Origin: Rhodopirellula sp.
GTDB lineage: Bacteria; Planctomycetota; Planctomycetia; Pirellulales; Pirellulaceae
Length of the DNA: 64,000 nt
Direction of reading: 5' to 3'
Assembly: GCA_002701385.1 (NCBI GenBank)
Contig: NZVD01000087.1
Span: 48,977 to 112,976 of the forward strand
Numbering within the stretch: the stretch's first letter is position 1; each line of letters opens with the position of its first letter. Shown piece after piece: positions 18,209 to 28,700 of the stretch. Below the pieces are notes generated by a model. The model did not search any database and had not been told where the DNA came from. It saw only the letters and a program-made list of their open reading frames with translations. Made by a program: the position numbers and the translations under genes.

Positions 18209-19585
18209 TTGTTTGATTCGGAAGACACAATATGTGCGATTGCCTCGGCGGCAGGTCAATCTCAACGCGGGATCGTAAGGATTAGCGGGCCGCAGGCAGC
18301 AAACTGCCTTGTTTCCTTATTCCCCGATTCCGCAGATATGGGGGCCCTTGCGGGAATTACAGATCCGACGGTAATCGATGTGAAAGTTAAGATTGCCGAT
18401 TTTCCACCCTCTGCAGTCCGGCTCTATTTCTGGCCGGATTCACGTAGTTACACCCGCCAACCTTCGGCGGAATTGCATTTGCCAGGGGCAGCACCGCTTT
18501 TACAGGCCACACTCAATCAGTTATGCCAGGGGGAAGCCGCCAAGGCCCGGATTGCTGAGCCGGGCGAATTTACCATGCGGGCATTCCTGGCTGGGAGGCT
18601 CGATTTAACTCAGGCGGAAGCAGTATTGGGTGTGATTGATGCAGCAGATCAGCAGGAGTTGTCAGTAGCATTGTCCCAACTGGCAGGAGGACTCAATAGA
18701 AAACTGCAATCTTTGCGAGATCAGATGATCGAATTGCTGGCTCACCTGGAAGCGGGCCTGGACTTTGTTGAAGAGGATATTGAGTTTATCTCGCAGCAGC
18801 AACTGACTAGTCAGGTGGGAGCAGTATCCGAGCAGTTGCAAGTGATTCTGAACCAACTGGATAGTCGGTTGGTTCAGCGAAATCAGGTTCGTGTTCTGCT
18901 CTGTGGGCTTCCGAATGTGGGTAAAAGTAGCCTGCTTAATGCGTTAGTTGATGAAGATGCAGCTCTCGTATCAGAGGTGGCAGGTACAACCAGAGATTAT
19001 GTGGCCAGACAGCTGAAGATTGGCGAGGTGGATTGCACGCTAATTGATACGGCAGGTGTTGAGTTAACTTGGGAGCAACTTTCAGAGATCGACCAGCATG
19101 CACAGGAAATGACTTCTCAGCAGGCAGCAATGTCACATGTGGAAGTATTGTGCATCGATGGAAGTCGGCAGGGACTTGCTCCGTGGGAATCTGAACAGTT
19201 AAGTCGTGATCCAGTCGGGTTGCGGATCGTGGTGAGCACCAAAAGTGACTTGCCTGAGTTTCGTCGTTTGGCCGTTGCAGATGTGGAGACGTCACATACG
19301 AAATCCGGTGTTCGTGCGTTGCGTGATCACCTGCAGAGCGTACTTTCTCAACAGGCGACTGAAGGGCCCGTCGTTCAACAAACAGCGGCTCGCTGTATTG
19401 ATAGTCTGACAACAGCCACTGAAAGTGTGCGACGGGCGTTAGCCTTGTGCGAGCAACAGTGGGTGGAAGAACTCATTGCCGCTGAATTAAGAACAGCCCT
19501 GAATCAACTCGGCTTGGTGATTGGGGAAGTCTATACCGATGATATTCTTGATCGGATATTCTCCACATTCTGTATTGGAAAATAG
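18209..19585 (+). CDS. mnmE: tRNA modification GTPase MnmE
   Basis: With MnmG, MnmE installs the carboxymethylaminomethyl group on U34 of certain tRNAs. The 458-residue protein has the N-terminal tetrahydrofolate-binding domain (about 1-120, beginning DTICAIASAAGQSQRGIVRISG), helical regions, and an inserted G domain with P-loop GLPNVGKSS, switch motif DTAGVE and TKSD. It ends in FCIGK, the invariant C-terminal Cys motif of the family, so the gene is complete. The start is a TTG at 18209. Located directly after yidC. Confidence 0.95.
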   Translation: MFDSEDTICAIASAAGQSQRGIVRISGPQAANCLVSLFPDSADMGALAGITDPTVIDVKVKIADFPPSAVRLYFWPDSRSYTRQPSAELHLPGAAPLLQATLNQLCQGEAAKARIAEPGEFTMRAFLAGRLDLTQAEAVLGVIDAADQQELSVALSQLAGGLNRKLQSLRDQMIELLAHLEAGLDFVEEDIEFISQQQLTSQVGAVSEQLQVILNQLDSRLVQRNQVRVLLCGLPNVGKSSLLNALVDEDAALVSEVAGTTRDYVARQLKIGEVDCTLIDTAGVELTWEQLSEIDQHAQEMTSQQAAMSHVEVLCIDGSRQGLAPWESEQLSRDPVGLRIVVSTKSDLPEFRRLAVADVETSHTKSGVRALRDHLQSVLSQQATEGPVVQQTAARCIDSLTTATESVRRALALCEQQWVEELIAAELRTALNQLGLVIGEVYTDDILDRIFSTFCIGK

Positions 19586-19618
19586 ACCGGCCTCAGTTTG
19601 AGTTGTCAGACGATGAGG

Positions 19619-20335
19619 TTACGCGTTCGTTTCGTCGTGTTTTTCTTCAGCGGCGCTTTTGCGAAAGTAGTTAGGCATGAGCTCTAACGGAGAATCCAGT
19701 GGTTTGCTATGTCGGGCCAGTTTGGCAACACTGATTGCTTTGGGAGCCCACAGGGATTCGTCTTCCAATTCGATATGTTCAGGCAGATTGTCTTTGAGTT
19801 TGGCGAGCACGGGGCCCGAAACCTTCATGCCGTCGGGTAACTCTTCTGCCCATTGTTGATCGTCGATGATTGTTACTTCATCGATCGGGGTAGGAAGCTG
19901 CCCTTGCTGAACTGTGTAGCGTCTGCGAAATACGGAATTCCGTTGTGCATCCATGACGACTTCCACACTACCAGAACTTAAGGCTTGCAGAGCGATGGCG
20001 TCGAGAGTGTTGATTCCCACCACTGGGGTGTCGAGTGCATATCCCAGCGTTTTGGCTGTAACGATGCCGACCCGTAAACCCGTAAAAGAGCCTGGTCCGG
20101 TCGTGACGGCAATCAAGTCGATGGAGCTGAGAGCCCATTGATGCCTGGCACAAACAGCTTTGATTTCCGGAGCGAGGCTGGCTGCGGATCTGTTGTCAGC
20201 AGGAAGGGTATGGTGAAATTCGATGGACTCGTCGTCAAGCAGAGCGATTGATCCCTGACGTTGCGTTGTTTCAATGGCGAGGATTCGCAAGGTTTCTGTC
20301 TCGGAATTAATAAGCGGAAATTGATGGTTTTGCAT
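19619..20335 (-). CDS. tsaB: tRNA threonylcarbamoyladenosine synthesis protein TsaB
   Basis: TsaB is the inactive ASKHA-fold partner that supports TsaD in making the t6A base of ANN-decoding tRNAs. The N-terminal LRILAIETTQRQGSIALLDD and the TGPGSFTGLRVG loop are the family signatures, and the length (about 238) is normal. I take the ATG at 20335; an in-frame TTG at 20344 is possible. No clear ribosome-binding site is seen. It faces away from the first metallophosphoesterase; tsaD and tsaE are not in the window. Confidence 0.92.
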   Translation of the reverse strand: MQNHQFPLINSETETLRILAIETTQRQGSIALLDDESIEFHHTLPADNRSAASLAPEIKAVCARHQWALSSIDLIAVTTGPGSFTGLRVGIVTAKTLGYALDTPVVGINTLDAIALQALSSGSVEVVMDAQRNSVFRRRYTVQQGQLPTPIDEVTIIDDQQWAEELPDGMKVSGPVLAKLKDNLPEHIELEDESLWAPKAISVAKLARHSKPLDSPLELMPNYFRKSAAEEKHDETNA

Positions 20336-20452
20336 GTAATTCAAAACGAATGCATATAATCATAAGGACTTTGCCTATCAGTGGTAGATATGTTTATAAG
20401 TTTGCCACACAATAGGAAAAATGACTTCAATTTATTTGTTTAGGTTGCACCC

Positions 20453-21211
20453 GTGAAATACGCAATCATTAGCGATATCCATGCCAATTATGAGGCTCTT
20501 CAGGTTGTGCTGGCAGATATTCAGGAGCAGGGAATTACGCGTATACTCTGCCTCGGGGATATTGTGGGCTATGGCCCCAATCCTCGCGAGTGCCTTGATG
20601 CTGTTATGCGGCGTTGTGAGATTACCATACTCGGAAATCACGATGAAGCGACTCAGTTCGACCCGGATGGATTCAATCCGGTTGCTTTACAGGCTGTTTA
20701 CTGGACACGTGATCAACTTGAGCAATCCGCTGGTAATACCGTGCAGCGAAATCACCGCTGGGATTTCTTAGGTGAATTACCACGTATGCACGTGGAAGGT
20801 GAAGTTATGTTTGTGCATGGTAGTGCTCGTGAGCCTACCAACGAATATGTGTTTCCGGAAGATGTTTATAGACGTCCCAAGCTGGAGTCCATTTTCGACC
20901 GTGTGACTCAGTACTGCTTTCAAGGGCATACGCATATTCCCGGCGTGTTTACTCACGACTTTGATTTTATTGCTCCGGACGAGTGTGATTATGAATATCA
21001 GCTTGGAGCCAATAAAGCCTTGATTAATGTGGGAAGCGTTGGGCAACCCCGAGACGAAGATAACCGAAGTAGTTATGTCCTTTTTGATCCTGACACTAAG
21101 CTTGTCCAATTTCGTCGTCTGAGCTATCCCTACGATGAAACTGCTCGTAAAATCTATAGTGTTGACGAATTACATAATTCTCTGGGTGACCGTTTAAGAG
21201 CGGGACGTTAG
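20453..21211 (+). CDS. Metallophosphoesterase (calcineurin-like), first of a tandem pair
   Basis: A 252-residue phosphoesterase with the full metal-binding set of the calcineurin-like family: [30 protein letters not shown] and QGHTH. Such proteins hydrolyse phosphodiesters or phosphomonoesters; the substrate is unknown. The GTG start is at 20453. It is followed after 41 bases by a clear paralogue, so the two arose by tandem duplication and are probably cotranscribed. Confidence 0.88.
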   Translation: MKYAIISDIHANYEALQVVLADIQEQGITRILCLGDIVGYGPNPRECLDAVMRRCEITILGNHDEATQFDPDGFNPVALQAVYWTRDQLEQSAGNTVQRNHRWDFLGELPRMHVEGEVMFVHGSAREPTNEYVFPEDVYRRPKLESIFDRVTQYCFQGHTHIPGVFTHDFDFIAPDECDYEYQLGANKALINVGSVGQPRDEDNRSSYVLFDPDTKLVQFRRLSYPYDETARKIYSVDELHNSLGDRLRAGR

Positions 21212-21252
21212 AGAAAACTACAGACGAATATCTACGACAGACAGGTAAGCAC

Positions 21253-22008
21253 TTGAGACGGGCAGTAGTCAGTGACATTCATGGAAATCTCATCGCACTT
21301 CAGAAAGTGCTGGAAGATATTCAGAGTCAAAACATTGATGAGATCTTTTGCTTAGGGGATGTGATCGGCTACGGCCCCAGTCCTCGCGAGTGTATCGATG
21401 AAGTCCGTCAGTTTGCTCTCTGTATTCTGGGAAACCATGATCAAGCTGCTCTGTTTGACCCGGAAGGGTTTTCTAGTACGGCCGAGCGAGCGATTTTTTG
21501 GACTAGAAAACAGCTTGAGTTTGATTCGTCTGACTCTGAACAAGCCAAGCAACGCTGGAGATTTCTAGCGGAATTGCCGCGGACTCATCAAGTGGAAGAA
21601 TTTCTCTTTGTTCACGGGAGTGCCAGAAATCCCATCAATGAATATATCTTTCCTGAAGACGTCTATAATCGCCGGAAGATTGAAAAGGTATTTAGCTTGA
21701 TTCCGCAGTATTGCTTTCAGGGGCACACCCATGTACCTGGGGTATTTACAGAGGACTTCGAATTCTTAGCTCTAGCTCAGCTGGACAATCTTTACGAATT
21801 AGGTGATCAAAAGGCCATGATCAATGTTGGCAGCGTAGGACAACCTCGGGATGGGGATTCAAGAAGTTGTTATGTGGTCCTGGATGACGAACAACGTACC
21901 GTTGAGTTCCGTCGAGTCGCCTATCCAATAGCCGATACGGCAAATCAGATTTATGCCATCGATGAACTAGATAATTTTCTCGGCGACCGCTTGCATGATG
22001 GCAAGTAA
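21253..22008 (+). CDS. Metallophosphoesterase (calcineurin-like), second of a tandem pair
   Basis: A 251-residue paralogue of the preceding gene with the same order of metal motifs ([35 protein letters not shown]) and near-equal length throughout. All catalytic residues are kept in both copies, so neither looks decayed. The start is a TTG at 21253. Conserved features shared with copy one include [10 protein letters not shown] and [11 protein letters not shown], pointing to a narrow subfamily. Divergence is concentrated in surface segments, which suggests either a hetero-oligomer or different substrates. Confidence 0.87.
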   Translation: MRRAVVSDIHGNLIALQKVLEDIQSQNIDEIFCLGDVIGYGPSPRECIDEVRQFALCILGNHDQAALFDPEGFSSTAERAIFWTRKQLEFDSSDSEQAKQRWRFLAELPRTHQVEEFLFVHGSARNPINEYIFPEDVYNRRKIEKVFSLIPQYCFQGHTHVPGVFTEDFEFLALAQLDNLYELGDQKAMINVGSVGQPRDGDSRSCYVVLDDEQRTVEFRRVAYPIADTANQIYAIDELDNFLGDRLHDGK

Positions 22009-22055
22009 TTCAGGTGCTTGATTTTAAGAGTTCTTACAGAGAGGTTGAGAGTCTC

Positions 22056-23339
22056 TTAAATGTTAGCCAGTACCGACTCGGCAGCAGAAATAGTGTTCTG
22101 AATATCGTCTTCGGTGTGAGCAGCCGACACAAACAGTGCTTCGTATTGGCTACAGGGCATGTAGATTCCCTTGCGAATTAGTCCCCAGAAGTACTGTCCA
22201 AACTTTTCGGTATCACTGGCGGACGCATCTTCCCAGCAGTTTACCGGGCCTGGATTGAAGAATAGCGTCATCATGCTGCCAACACGCTGAACACAGCAGG
22301 TTTGTCCGGCAGATTGTGCTGCGGAAGCCAAGCCTGAGGCAAGCGTTTCGGCAAGTGTGTCCAGTTTGTCATAGGGAGAGTTGTCTCGTAATTCCCGTAA
22401 TGTCGCACTTCCGGCCGCACAGGCAATCGGATTGCCACTGAGCGTGCCAGCTTGAAAGACCTGCCCGGCAGGTAAGACGTGGTTCATGATGTCAGCGCGG
22501 CCACCGTAGGCTCCAATCGGCATGCCGCCTCCCACGATTTTCCCAAGTGTTGTCAGATCCGGTGTGATATTCCAAAGAGACTGAGCTCCTCCATAGGCCA
22601 CTCGAAATCCCGTCATCACCTCGTCGAAAATCAGCAACGCTCCGCTGGCGGTCGTGCATTCGCGCAATGTTTGTAGGAATTCCGAGCTGGGGATGACACA
22701 CCCCATGTTTCCGACCACGGGCTCAAAGATGACTCCGGCAATACGATCTCCATGTTCCGTAAAAGCCTGTTTGACGCCCTCGCTATCATTGTAGGTGAGG
22801 ATGAGCGTATCCTGACTTGTACCAGCCGTGACTCCAGGGGAATTCGGGACCGCTAGTGTGGCGGCGCTACTACCGGCAGCCACTAGCAGACTATCGACAT
22901 GACCATGATAATTTCCGGCAAATTTGACAATGACATCTCGCTGGGTATATCCACGTGCCAACCGAATGGCACTCATCGTCGCTTCGGTACCGGAATTTAC
23001 GAGGCGTACTTTCTCCACGGATTCAACGGCATCAATGATCAGCGTCGCGAGTTCATTTTCGCCTTCAGTGGGAGCGCCGAAACTAAACCCTTTTTCTAAT
23101 GCGTCCTGCACTGCCTTCATCACGTTTGGGTGTTTGTGTCCCAAAATCATGGGGCCCCAGGATTGGATGTAATCGATGAGGCGATTACCGTCCACGTCAA
23201 AGATATAAGGGCCTTCACCCCGATCGATGATCAATGGAGTGCCTCCCACTGACCCGAAGGCACGAGCGGGACTATTGACGCCACCGGGCATCAGCGTTTG
23301 AGCGGTTTCAAAAATCTGTTGGCTTTTATCGTACGTCAT
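22056..23339 (-). CDS. hemL: Glutamate-1-semialdehyde 2,1-aminomutase
   Basis: PLP enzyme converting glutamate-1-semialdehyde to 5-aminolevulinate in the C5 haem pathway. The 427-residue protein shows MPGGVNSPARAF at the N-terminus, NSGTEATMSAIRLARG, the PLP-phosphate region, FDEVMTGFR, and the PLP-lysine motif LGKIVGGGMPIGAYGG. It is followed downstream on the same strand by nothing in haem synthesis, but hemB lies directly upstream, 60 bases away, so the two act in successive steps and are probably one transcript. Confidence 0.96.
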   Translation of the reverse strand: MTYDKSQQIFETAQTLMPGGVNSPARAFGSVGGTPLIIDRGEGPYIFDVDGNRLIDYIQSWGPMILGHKHPNVMKAVQDALEKGFSFGAPTEGENELATLIIDAVESVEKVRLVNSGTEATMSAIRLARGYTQRDVIVKFAGNYHGHVDSLLVAAGSSAATLAVPNSPGVTAGTSQDTLILTYNDSEGVKQAFTEHGDRIAGVIFEPVVGNMGCVIPSSEFLQTLRECTTASGALLIFDEVMTGFRVAYGGAQSLWNITPDLTTLGKIVGGGMPIGAYGGRADIMNHVLPAGQVFQAGTLSGNPIACAAGSATLRELRDNSPYDKLDTLAETLASGLASAAQSAGQTCCVQRVGSMMTLFFNPGPVNCWEDASASDTEKFGQYFWGLIRKGIYMPCSQYEALFVSAAHTEDDIQNTISAAESVLANI

Positions 23340-23399
23340 GCTTGTCGAGTGTATGAAGAAGGGAAGGATGGAAGGTAGATTTTAAGGTGTTATTGGGCC

Positions 23400-24404
23400 T
23401 TAAGAGCAGACCCGTCGAGCGATGTCTTTTGCCCAGTAGGTCAGTATGATATCGGCACCTGCTCGATGTATGGCTGTCATGGTTTCGTCGACTACGCGAG
23501 CTTCATCAATCCAGCCATTCGCAGCGGCAGCCTTCACCATACTATACTCACCCGATACGTTGTAGGCGGCCAACGGGATCCCCGGATGTTGTTGAGCGAC
23601 GCGGGTGATAATGTCGAGATAGGCGAGGGCTGGCTTGACCATCAGCATATCAGCTCCTTCCTGTACATCTAGCTCCACTTCCCGCAGAGCTTGCTCGGCT
23701 AAGGCCGAAGGATCCATTTGGTAGGTTCGGCGGTCGCCGAAACTAGGAGCACTTTCTGCGGCGTCGCGAAAGGGTCCGTAGTAACTGCTGGCGTACTTGG
23801 CGGCGTAGCTCATGATCGGGATATGATTGTATCCCGCTTCATCCAGTGCAGAGCGGATGGCTTGGACCATACCGTCCATCATGCCGCTTGGAGCAATGAT
23901 GTCTGCTCCTTGCTGTGCGTGAGTAACAGCCTGCTGTCCGAGTAACTTCAAAGTGGGATCATTGGATACGTCTGTGATCCCGACTTGTTCATGGAGGATA
24001 CCGCAGTGCCCGTGATCGGTGTACTCGCACATACACAGATCTGTCAAAACTAAAATCTCCGGTATGGCTGCTTTCACTTCTGCGACGGCCTGTTGTACGA
24101 TCCCACTTTGATGCAATGCATCACTGCCTTGGTCATCCTTTTCATCGGGGATACCAAACAAAATAATACCGCCGATTCCCAGATCACGTGCCTGTTTTGC
24201 TTCTTCGACTAACTCGTCAATGGACAATTGGAATTGCCCCGGCATCGAACTTATTTCCTGCCGGATCTTGGTACCTGTGCGTACAAAGAGAGGCAGAATC
24301 AGTGAACCAGGGTGTAAACGTGTGTGTCGAGTTAAATTGCGTACACCGGCGTTATAACGCAATCGTCTTAAACGAAGGGTTGGAAAGGATGGGGTAGCGT
24401 TCAT
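23400..24404 (-). CDS. hemB: Delta-aminolevulinic acid dehydratase (porphobilinogen synthase)
   Basis: Condenses two 5-aminolevulinate molecules to porphobilinogen. The 334-residue protein has the paired active-site lysines in [15 protein letters not shown] and [11 protein letters not shown]. The metal site is of the zinc type, since three Cys are kept in [15 protein letters not shown]. The N-terminus has the typical [17 protein letters not shown] arm. It is the first gene of the hemB-hemL unit. Confidence 0.96.
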   Translation of the reverse strand: MNATPSFPTLRLRRLRYNAGVRNLTRHTRLHPGSLILPLFVRTGTKIRQEISSMPGQFQLSIDELVEEAKQARDLGIGGIILFGIPDEKDDQGSDALHQSGIVQQAVAEVKAAIPEILVLTDLCMCEYTDHGHCGILHEQVGITDVSNDPTLKLLGQQAVTHAQQGADIIAPSGMMDGMVQAIRSALDEAGYNHIPIMSYAAKYASSYYGPFRDAAESAPSFGDRRTYQMDPSALAEQALREVELDVQEGADMLMVKPALAYLDIITRVAQQHPGIPLAAYNVSGEYSMVKAAAANGWIDEARVVDETMTAIHRAGADIILTYWAKDIARRVCS

Positions 24405-24629
24405 GATCGTTGAACTTTTTGTTAAAGGTGGTGCTTTACCGTCAGGGTATACATAACTTCTGGTATCCCTCTTATATTATGGAACGCGGTTAAGCCCAAG
24501 GGCCTCTTTTTACGATTGTAAAATAGGCTTAATTACTTGATTTTATTGTGTTTGAGTTAGGTGTAATCTTTCGCCTGATTCGACGTTGTTTAAGTCTGTT
24601 TGCATATTTGGTTATCGGGATTTATTTGC

Positions 24630-25499
24630 ATGTTTGGCCTTCTAAACATTAATAAACCGGCAGGTTGGACGTCACGCGATGTGGTCAATCGAGTTCAGCG
24701 TATTGTACGGCCGGTCAAAACTGGACATGCAGGTACGTTAGATCCTCTAGCGACTGGTGTACTGATCGTACCGGTCGGACGAGCCACGCGGCTCACCGAA
24801 TACATTCATACAGTCTCCAAGACCTATGTCGCTAAGTTTGAGTTAGGGAAGACGAGTGATACCGAGGATTCAGAAGGTGACGTTAAGCTGCATGAAGTTG
24901 ACCACATTCCAGAGAACAGGGTTGTGGAACGAGTCGTCGCGGGGTTCCTGGGTAAGCAACAGCAACGCCCTCCAGTTTATTCAGCCCTACGGGTGAATGG
25001 AAAGCGAGCTTATCAACTTGCCCGGCAAGGTGAGCAAGTGGAATTGGCACCACGGGAAATAGATATTTTTCAGATTACTGTTCGCCATTATGAGTATCCA
25101 GAGTTGATAGTGGAGGTCGAATGTAGCAGTGGCACCTACATTCGTTCGCTGGGTCGAGATATCGGCGAATTATTGAATACGGGCGCGGTGATGACGGCTT
25201 TGGAACGGACGGCGATCGGGTCATGGACTGTGGCAGAGGCAGTGGCACCAGATTTTGATACGCCTCAAGATGTGAATGATTCATTGTTGAATCCCGTGCC
25301 ATTGCTCGGAAATTATGAACAACTGGTGTTAAATGAACAGCAGCAGGGCGAGTTAATGCATGGGCGGAGAATTAGTTTGCAAGACTCGGATGCCGAGGAG
25401 GTTCTAGGGATTTCTCAAGACGGTGAACTGCTGACAGTGCTTAACCGAGTGGAACAGTCTGACTTCTTTAAGCCGGTGAAAAATTTCTTTCCGTCGTAG
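24630..25499 (+). CDS. truB: tRNA pseudouridine(55) synthase TruB
   Basis: Makes pseudouridine 55 in the T loop of tRNAs. The N-terminal MFGLLNINKPAGWTSRDVV fixes the ATG at 24630 as start; a TTG at 24600 is in frame but adds non-conserved residues. The catalytic Asp is in GHAGTLDPLATGVL. RPPVYSALRVNGKRAYQLAR and CSSGTYIRSLGRDIG are also family signatures. About 289 residues. The C-terminal part is an ordinary TruB second domain. Confidence 0.95.
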   Translation: MFGLLNINKPAGWTSRDVVNRVQRIVRPVKTGHAGTLDPLATGVLIVPVGRATRLTEYIHTVSKTYVAKFELGKTSDTEDSEGDVKLHEVDHIPENRVVERVVAGFLGKQQQRPPVYSALRVNGKRAYQLARQGEQVELAPREIDIFQITVRHYEYPELIVEVECSSGTYIRSLGRDIGELLNTGAVMTALERTAIGSWTVAEAVAPDFDTPQDVNDSLLNPVPLLGNYEQLVLNEQQQGELMHGRRISLQDSDAEEVLGISQDGELLTVLNRVEQSDFFKPVKNFFPS

Positions 25500-25638
25500 A
25501 TTCCACGGCACTTAGTCGTGACGTACAGCGCTTTACATTGGTCGTTTCCAGGTAGAGATTCCGTATAACCGTCAGAAATGTCAAAGTTAAAGGGGCTGCC
25601 CTCATCAGGTTGTAACAAAAAAAACGATAAAGATAGCT

Positions 25639-25660
25639 CAAATTTTTTTCTCAAAATTTG
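25639..25660 (+). repeat. Perfect 8-bp inverted repeat upstream of ftsK
   Basis: CAAATTTT (25639-25646) and AAAATTTG (25653-25660) form an AT-rich inverted repeat with six bases between. It is either an operator-like site or a weak hairpin; no T run follows in the forward direction. Confidence 0.45.
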
Positions 25661-25687
25661 CTTCCACCTTAGTCGAAGGTAAGACTT

Positions 25688-25703
25688 AGGTATCCCTATA
25701 CCT
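25688..25703 (+). repeat. AGGTAT/ATACCT inverted repeat upstream of ftsK
   Basis: A perfect six-base-pair stem with a CCCT loop, about 60 bases before the ftsK start. It is a possible leader hairpin or operator. Confidence 0.4.
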
Positions 25704-25760
25704 TTAGAAAACTAAATATACCTGCCGACAAACGGACTAACACGGCAAGTATTCTCAGGC

Positions 25761-28700
25761 ATGGAAGCTGACACCCATCGTTACCTACTATTCGTGGTGT
25801 CCATGTTAGAACGAGATATAAAACGAGATTTGCTAGCGTTAACTTTGTGCGCCGGAACGGTCTTTCTGGCGACAGCAATGCTGACCTATCACCCCAGTGA
25901 TCCTCTGGACAAACTCATTACGCCATTAAATCATCTGTATCAGGCTGATTTGGTGGAATATCCGCAAAGCACCTACATTCAAAATGCGTGCGGAAAGCTG
26001 GGTGCGCTGTCAGCCGACATTCTCTTTAGCTTGACTGGCTTTGGTGCCTATTACTTTTTGTTATCACTAGCCGTCGTTGATGTCGCACTATTGCGACGAC
26101 GTTCTGTGGATGCACCGGCGATTCGTCTGGCGGGGTGGCTTATCTCACTCTGTGGCGTTTGTACCTGCTTGGCCCTGACCATTCCCACACTGACGCCAGG
26201 TCCGGTTATGGGAAGTGGTGGGATTCTGGGCGTGTCCTTTAGCACGTTTCTACAGGTTTCCTTTGCGATTACCGGCGGCTTAATTTTTGCCTTGAGTTTG
26301 GTCTTTGGTGGTTTGATGCTGGCAACCGACTACATGGTAGTGAATTGGGTGGCTCGGTCCTTACGGCTAGTCCTCAAGACCATTAACGCGACGCTATTCG
26401 GTACTTTTCGATTTCTGTGGGCACGTCGTGAGCAAAGAGCAGAGCGTAAAGCAGCTCGCGTTTTAGATGTGGTCGCTATCGAAGAGGAAGACTTGGAGGA
26501 ATTCGAGGCAATTGATGTTTCTGACGAAGAGGATCAGGAAGGACAAGTTGCGGGGCCGGAAATTCGAATTGGAGGCCGTCGAGTCGCGAAAGAATCGGTC
26601 GTGCTGAAAGACGAATTAGAAGATGAGCTGGAAGATGAATCTGAAATACTGGAAGCGGATGAACCTGCGCCGGTACGGAAAAAACGCAAACGTCGCAAAT
26701 TGCCGCGTCCACACTTCAAGTCTCGTAAAACAGCGGAGCCCCCGATTGTGGAGCCAACTCCAACCCGTGTGATTGGTAAATCCGCTACGCCGTTGGACGA
26801 AGAAAAAACGGAACGCGAACAACTCATTGAATCACTGGATTCGGCGTCTGATTCTACTGAGCAATTTGCAGGGTACGAAGTGCCTAGTAATCAACTACTG
26901 GAACGTCGTGCGATGATCGATTTTGAATCGCAGGAGCAGGAAGTCCGACAGAACGCTCGTATCCTGGAGAAGACGTTTAAAGAATTTGGTTTCAATGTCA
27001 AAGTAGTTGATATCGAAACCGGACCCGTTATTGCCCAGTATGAAATCGAACTGGAAGCCGGCTTGCGATTGAGCAAAATTACAAGTCTTAGTGACGACGT
27101 TGCGATTGCGTTACGTGTGCCAAGTGTTCGAATTGTGGCACCCATCCCCGGAAAGAATTCCGTAGGAATCGAAGTTCCCAATGGTGAACAGCAGTTGGTC
27201 CGCATGCGCGAGGTGATTGAGGACTCCAATGACAACGCTAAGAAGATGGCAATCCCTATCTATCTTGGAAAGGATGTATCGGGCAACCCGATTGCCGTAG
27301 ATTTATGCAAGATGCCTCACTTGCTCATTGCCGGGCGGACTGGGTCTGGTAAATCGGTCTGCTTGCACACGATTGTGTCTTCGATTTTGATGGCTCGCCG
27401 GCCGGATGAGGTCAGATTGTTGATGATCGATCCGAAGATGGTGGAATTATCTGTTTATGGGAAATTACCGCATCTCATGCACCCAGTGGTGACTGATATG
27501 AAGAAAGCGGAAGCGATTTTGGCATGGGCAGTGGAAAAAATGGAAGATCGCTATCGCTTGCTCGCTCAAACCGGAGTCCGACATGTCTCCAGTTTTAACG
27601 AGTTGGGTGAAGAGACGATTCGAGAACGATTGGGAACGAAGATTGCCACGATGGACGAAGTGCCCACGCATATGCCGTATATCGTTATCGTAGCCGACGA
27701 ATTAGCAGACTTGATGATGACAGCGGGTAAAGACGTTGAACAACATATTATTCGCTTAGCGCAAAAGAGTCGTGCCGTAGGGATTCACTTGGTACTGGCG
27801 ACACAAAAGCCAACGGTGGATGTGATTACCGGTTTGATTAAGTCAAACCTGCCGGCCCGTTTGGCGTTCCAGGTCGCAAGTCGTACTGATAGTCGAGTGG
27901 TATTGGACGAGATGGGAGCAGAGAAACTTCTCGGAAATGGAGATATGCTGTTTCTCTGGCCGGGAACCAGTACGCTCGTACGTGGTCAGGGAACGTTCCT
28001 GTCTGACCCTGAAATTGAACGTGTTGTTGAGCAGTGTACTGTGGTTGAACAAGACTTTGAGCATGAATTAGTCAACTTGAAAGTTGATCAGGAAGGCGAG
28101 ATTGATGCGGAGGCGATTCGCAAACGAGATGACTTGTACGAAAGTGCGATCGAAGTTGTTCTTCGAGAAGGTCGAGGAAGTTGTTCGCTCCTGCAACGCG
28201 CTCTCGGGATTGGATATGGTCGAGCAGCAAGAATGATCGATTACATGGCTGAGGATGGGATTGTCGGCCAGCATAATGGATCGAGTGCACGTGAAATTCT
28301 GATGAGTATGGAAGACTGGGAACTGATTAAACATAGTGGTGGTCAATCCGTGGCAGTCGCTGACGAAGAGTCCGCCGACACAAAATATGCAGACGAAGAA
28401 TATGCAGAGGATGAGTTTCTTGAAGAGGAAGAGTATCTCGAAGCCGACGACGACTCGGAGTACGAATATGAAGAAGAGGGTGAGGCTGATGCGGGTGATG
28501 AAGACGACTGGGAAGAAGAAGGCCTAGACGAGGAATCAGCCGAAGAACCAGCTGCAGATGAATACGAAGAATATGAAGAATACGAAGAAGCAACGGATGG
28601 CGACTTGGAAGACAATGAAGACGTAGAGTACGTCTATGTGGATGAAGAAGTTGAAGACTATGAAGATCAGGAGGATGAAGAGGAAGTGTTAGAACCGACG

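Noticed and set aside
20330..20360. TATAAT with a TTGCAT box between tsaB and the metallophosphoesterases
   Set aside because: The -10 is perfect but the spacer is 19 bases and the -35 weak, so it is not called as a promoter.
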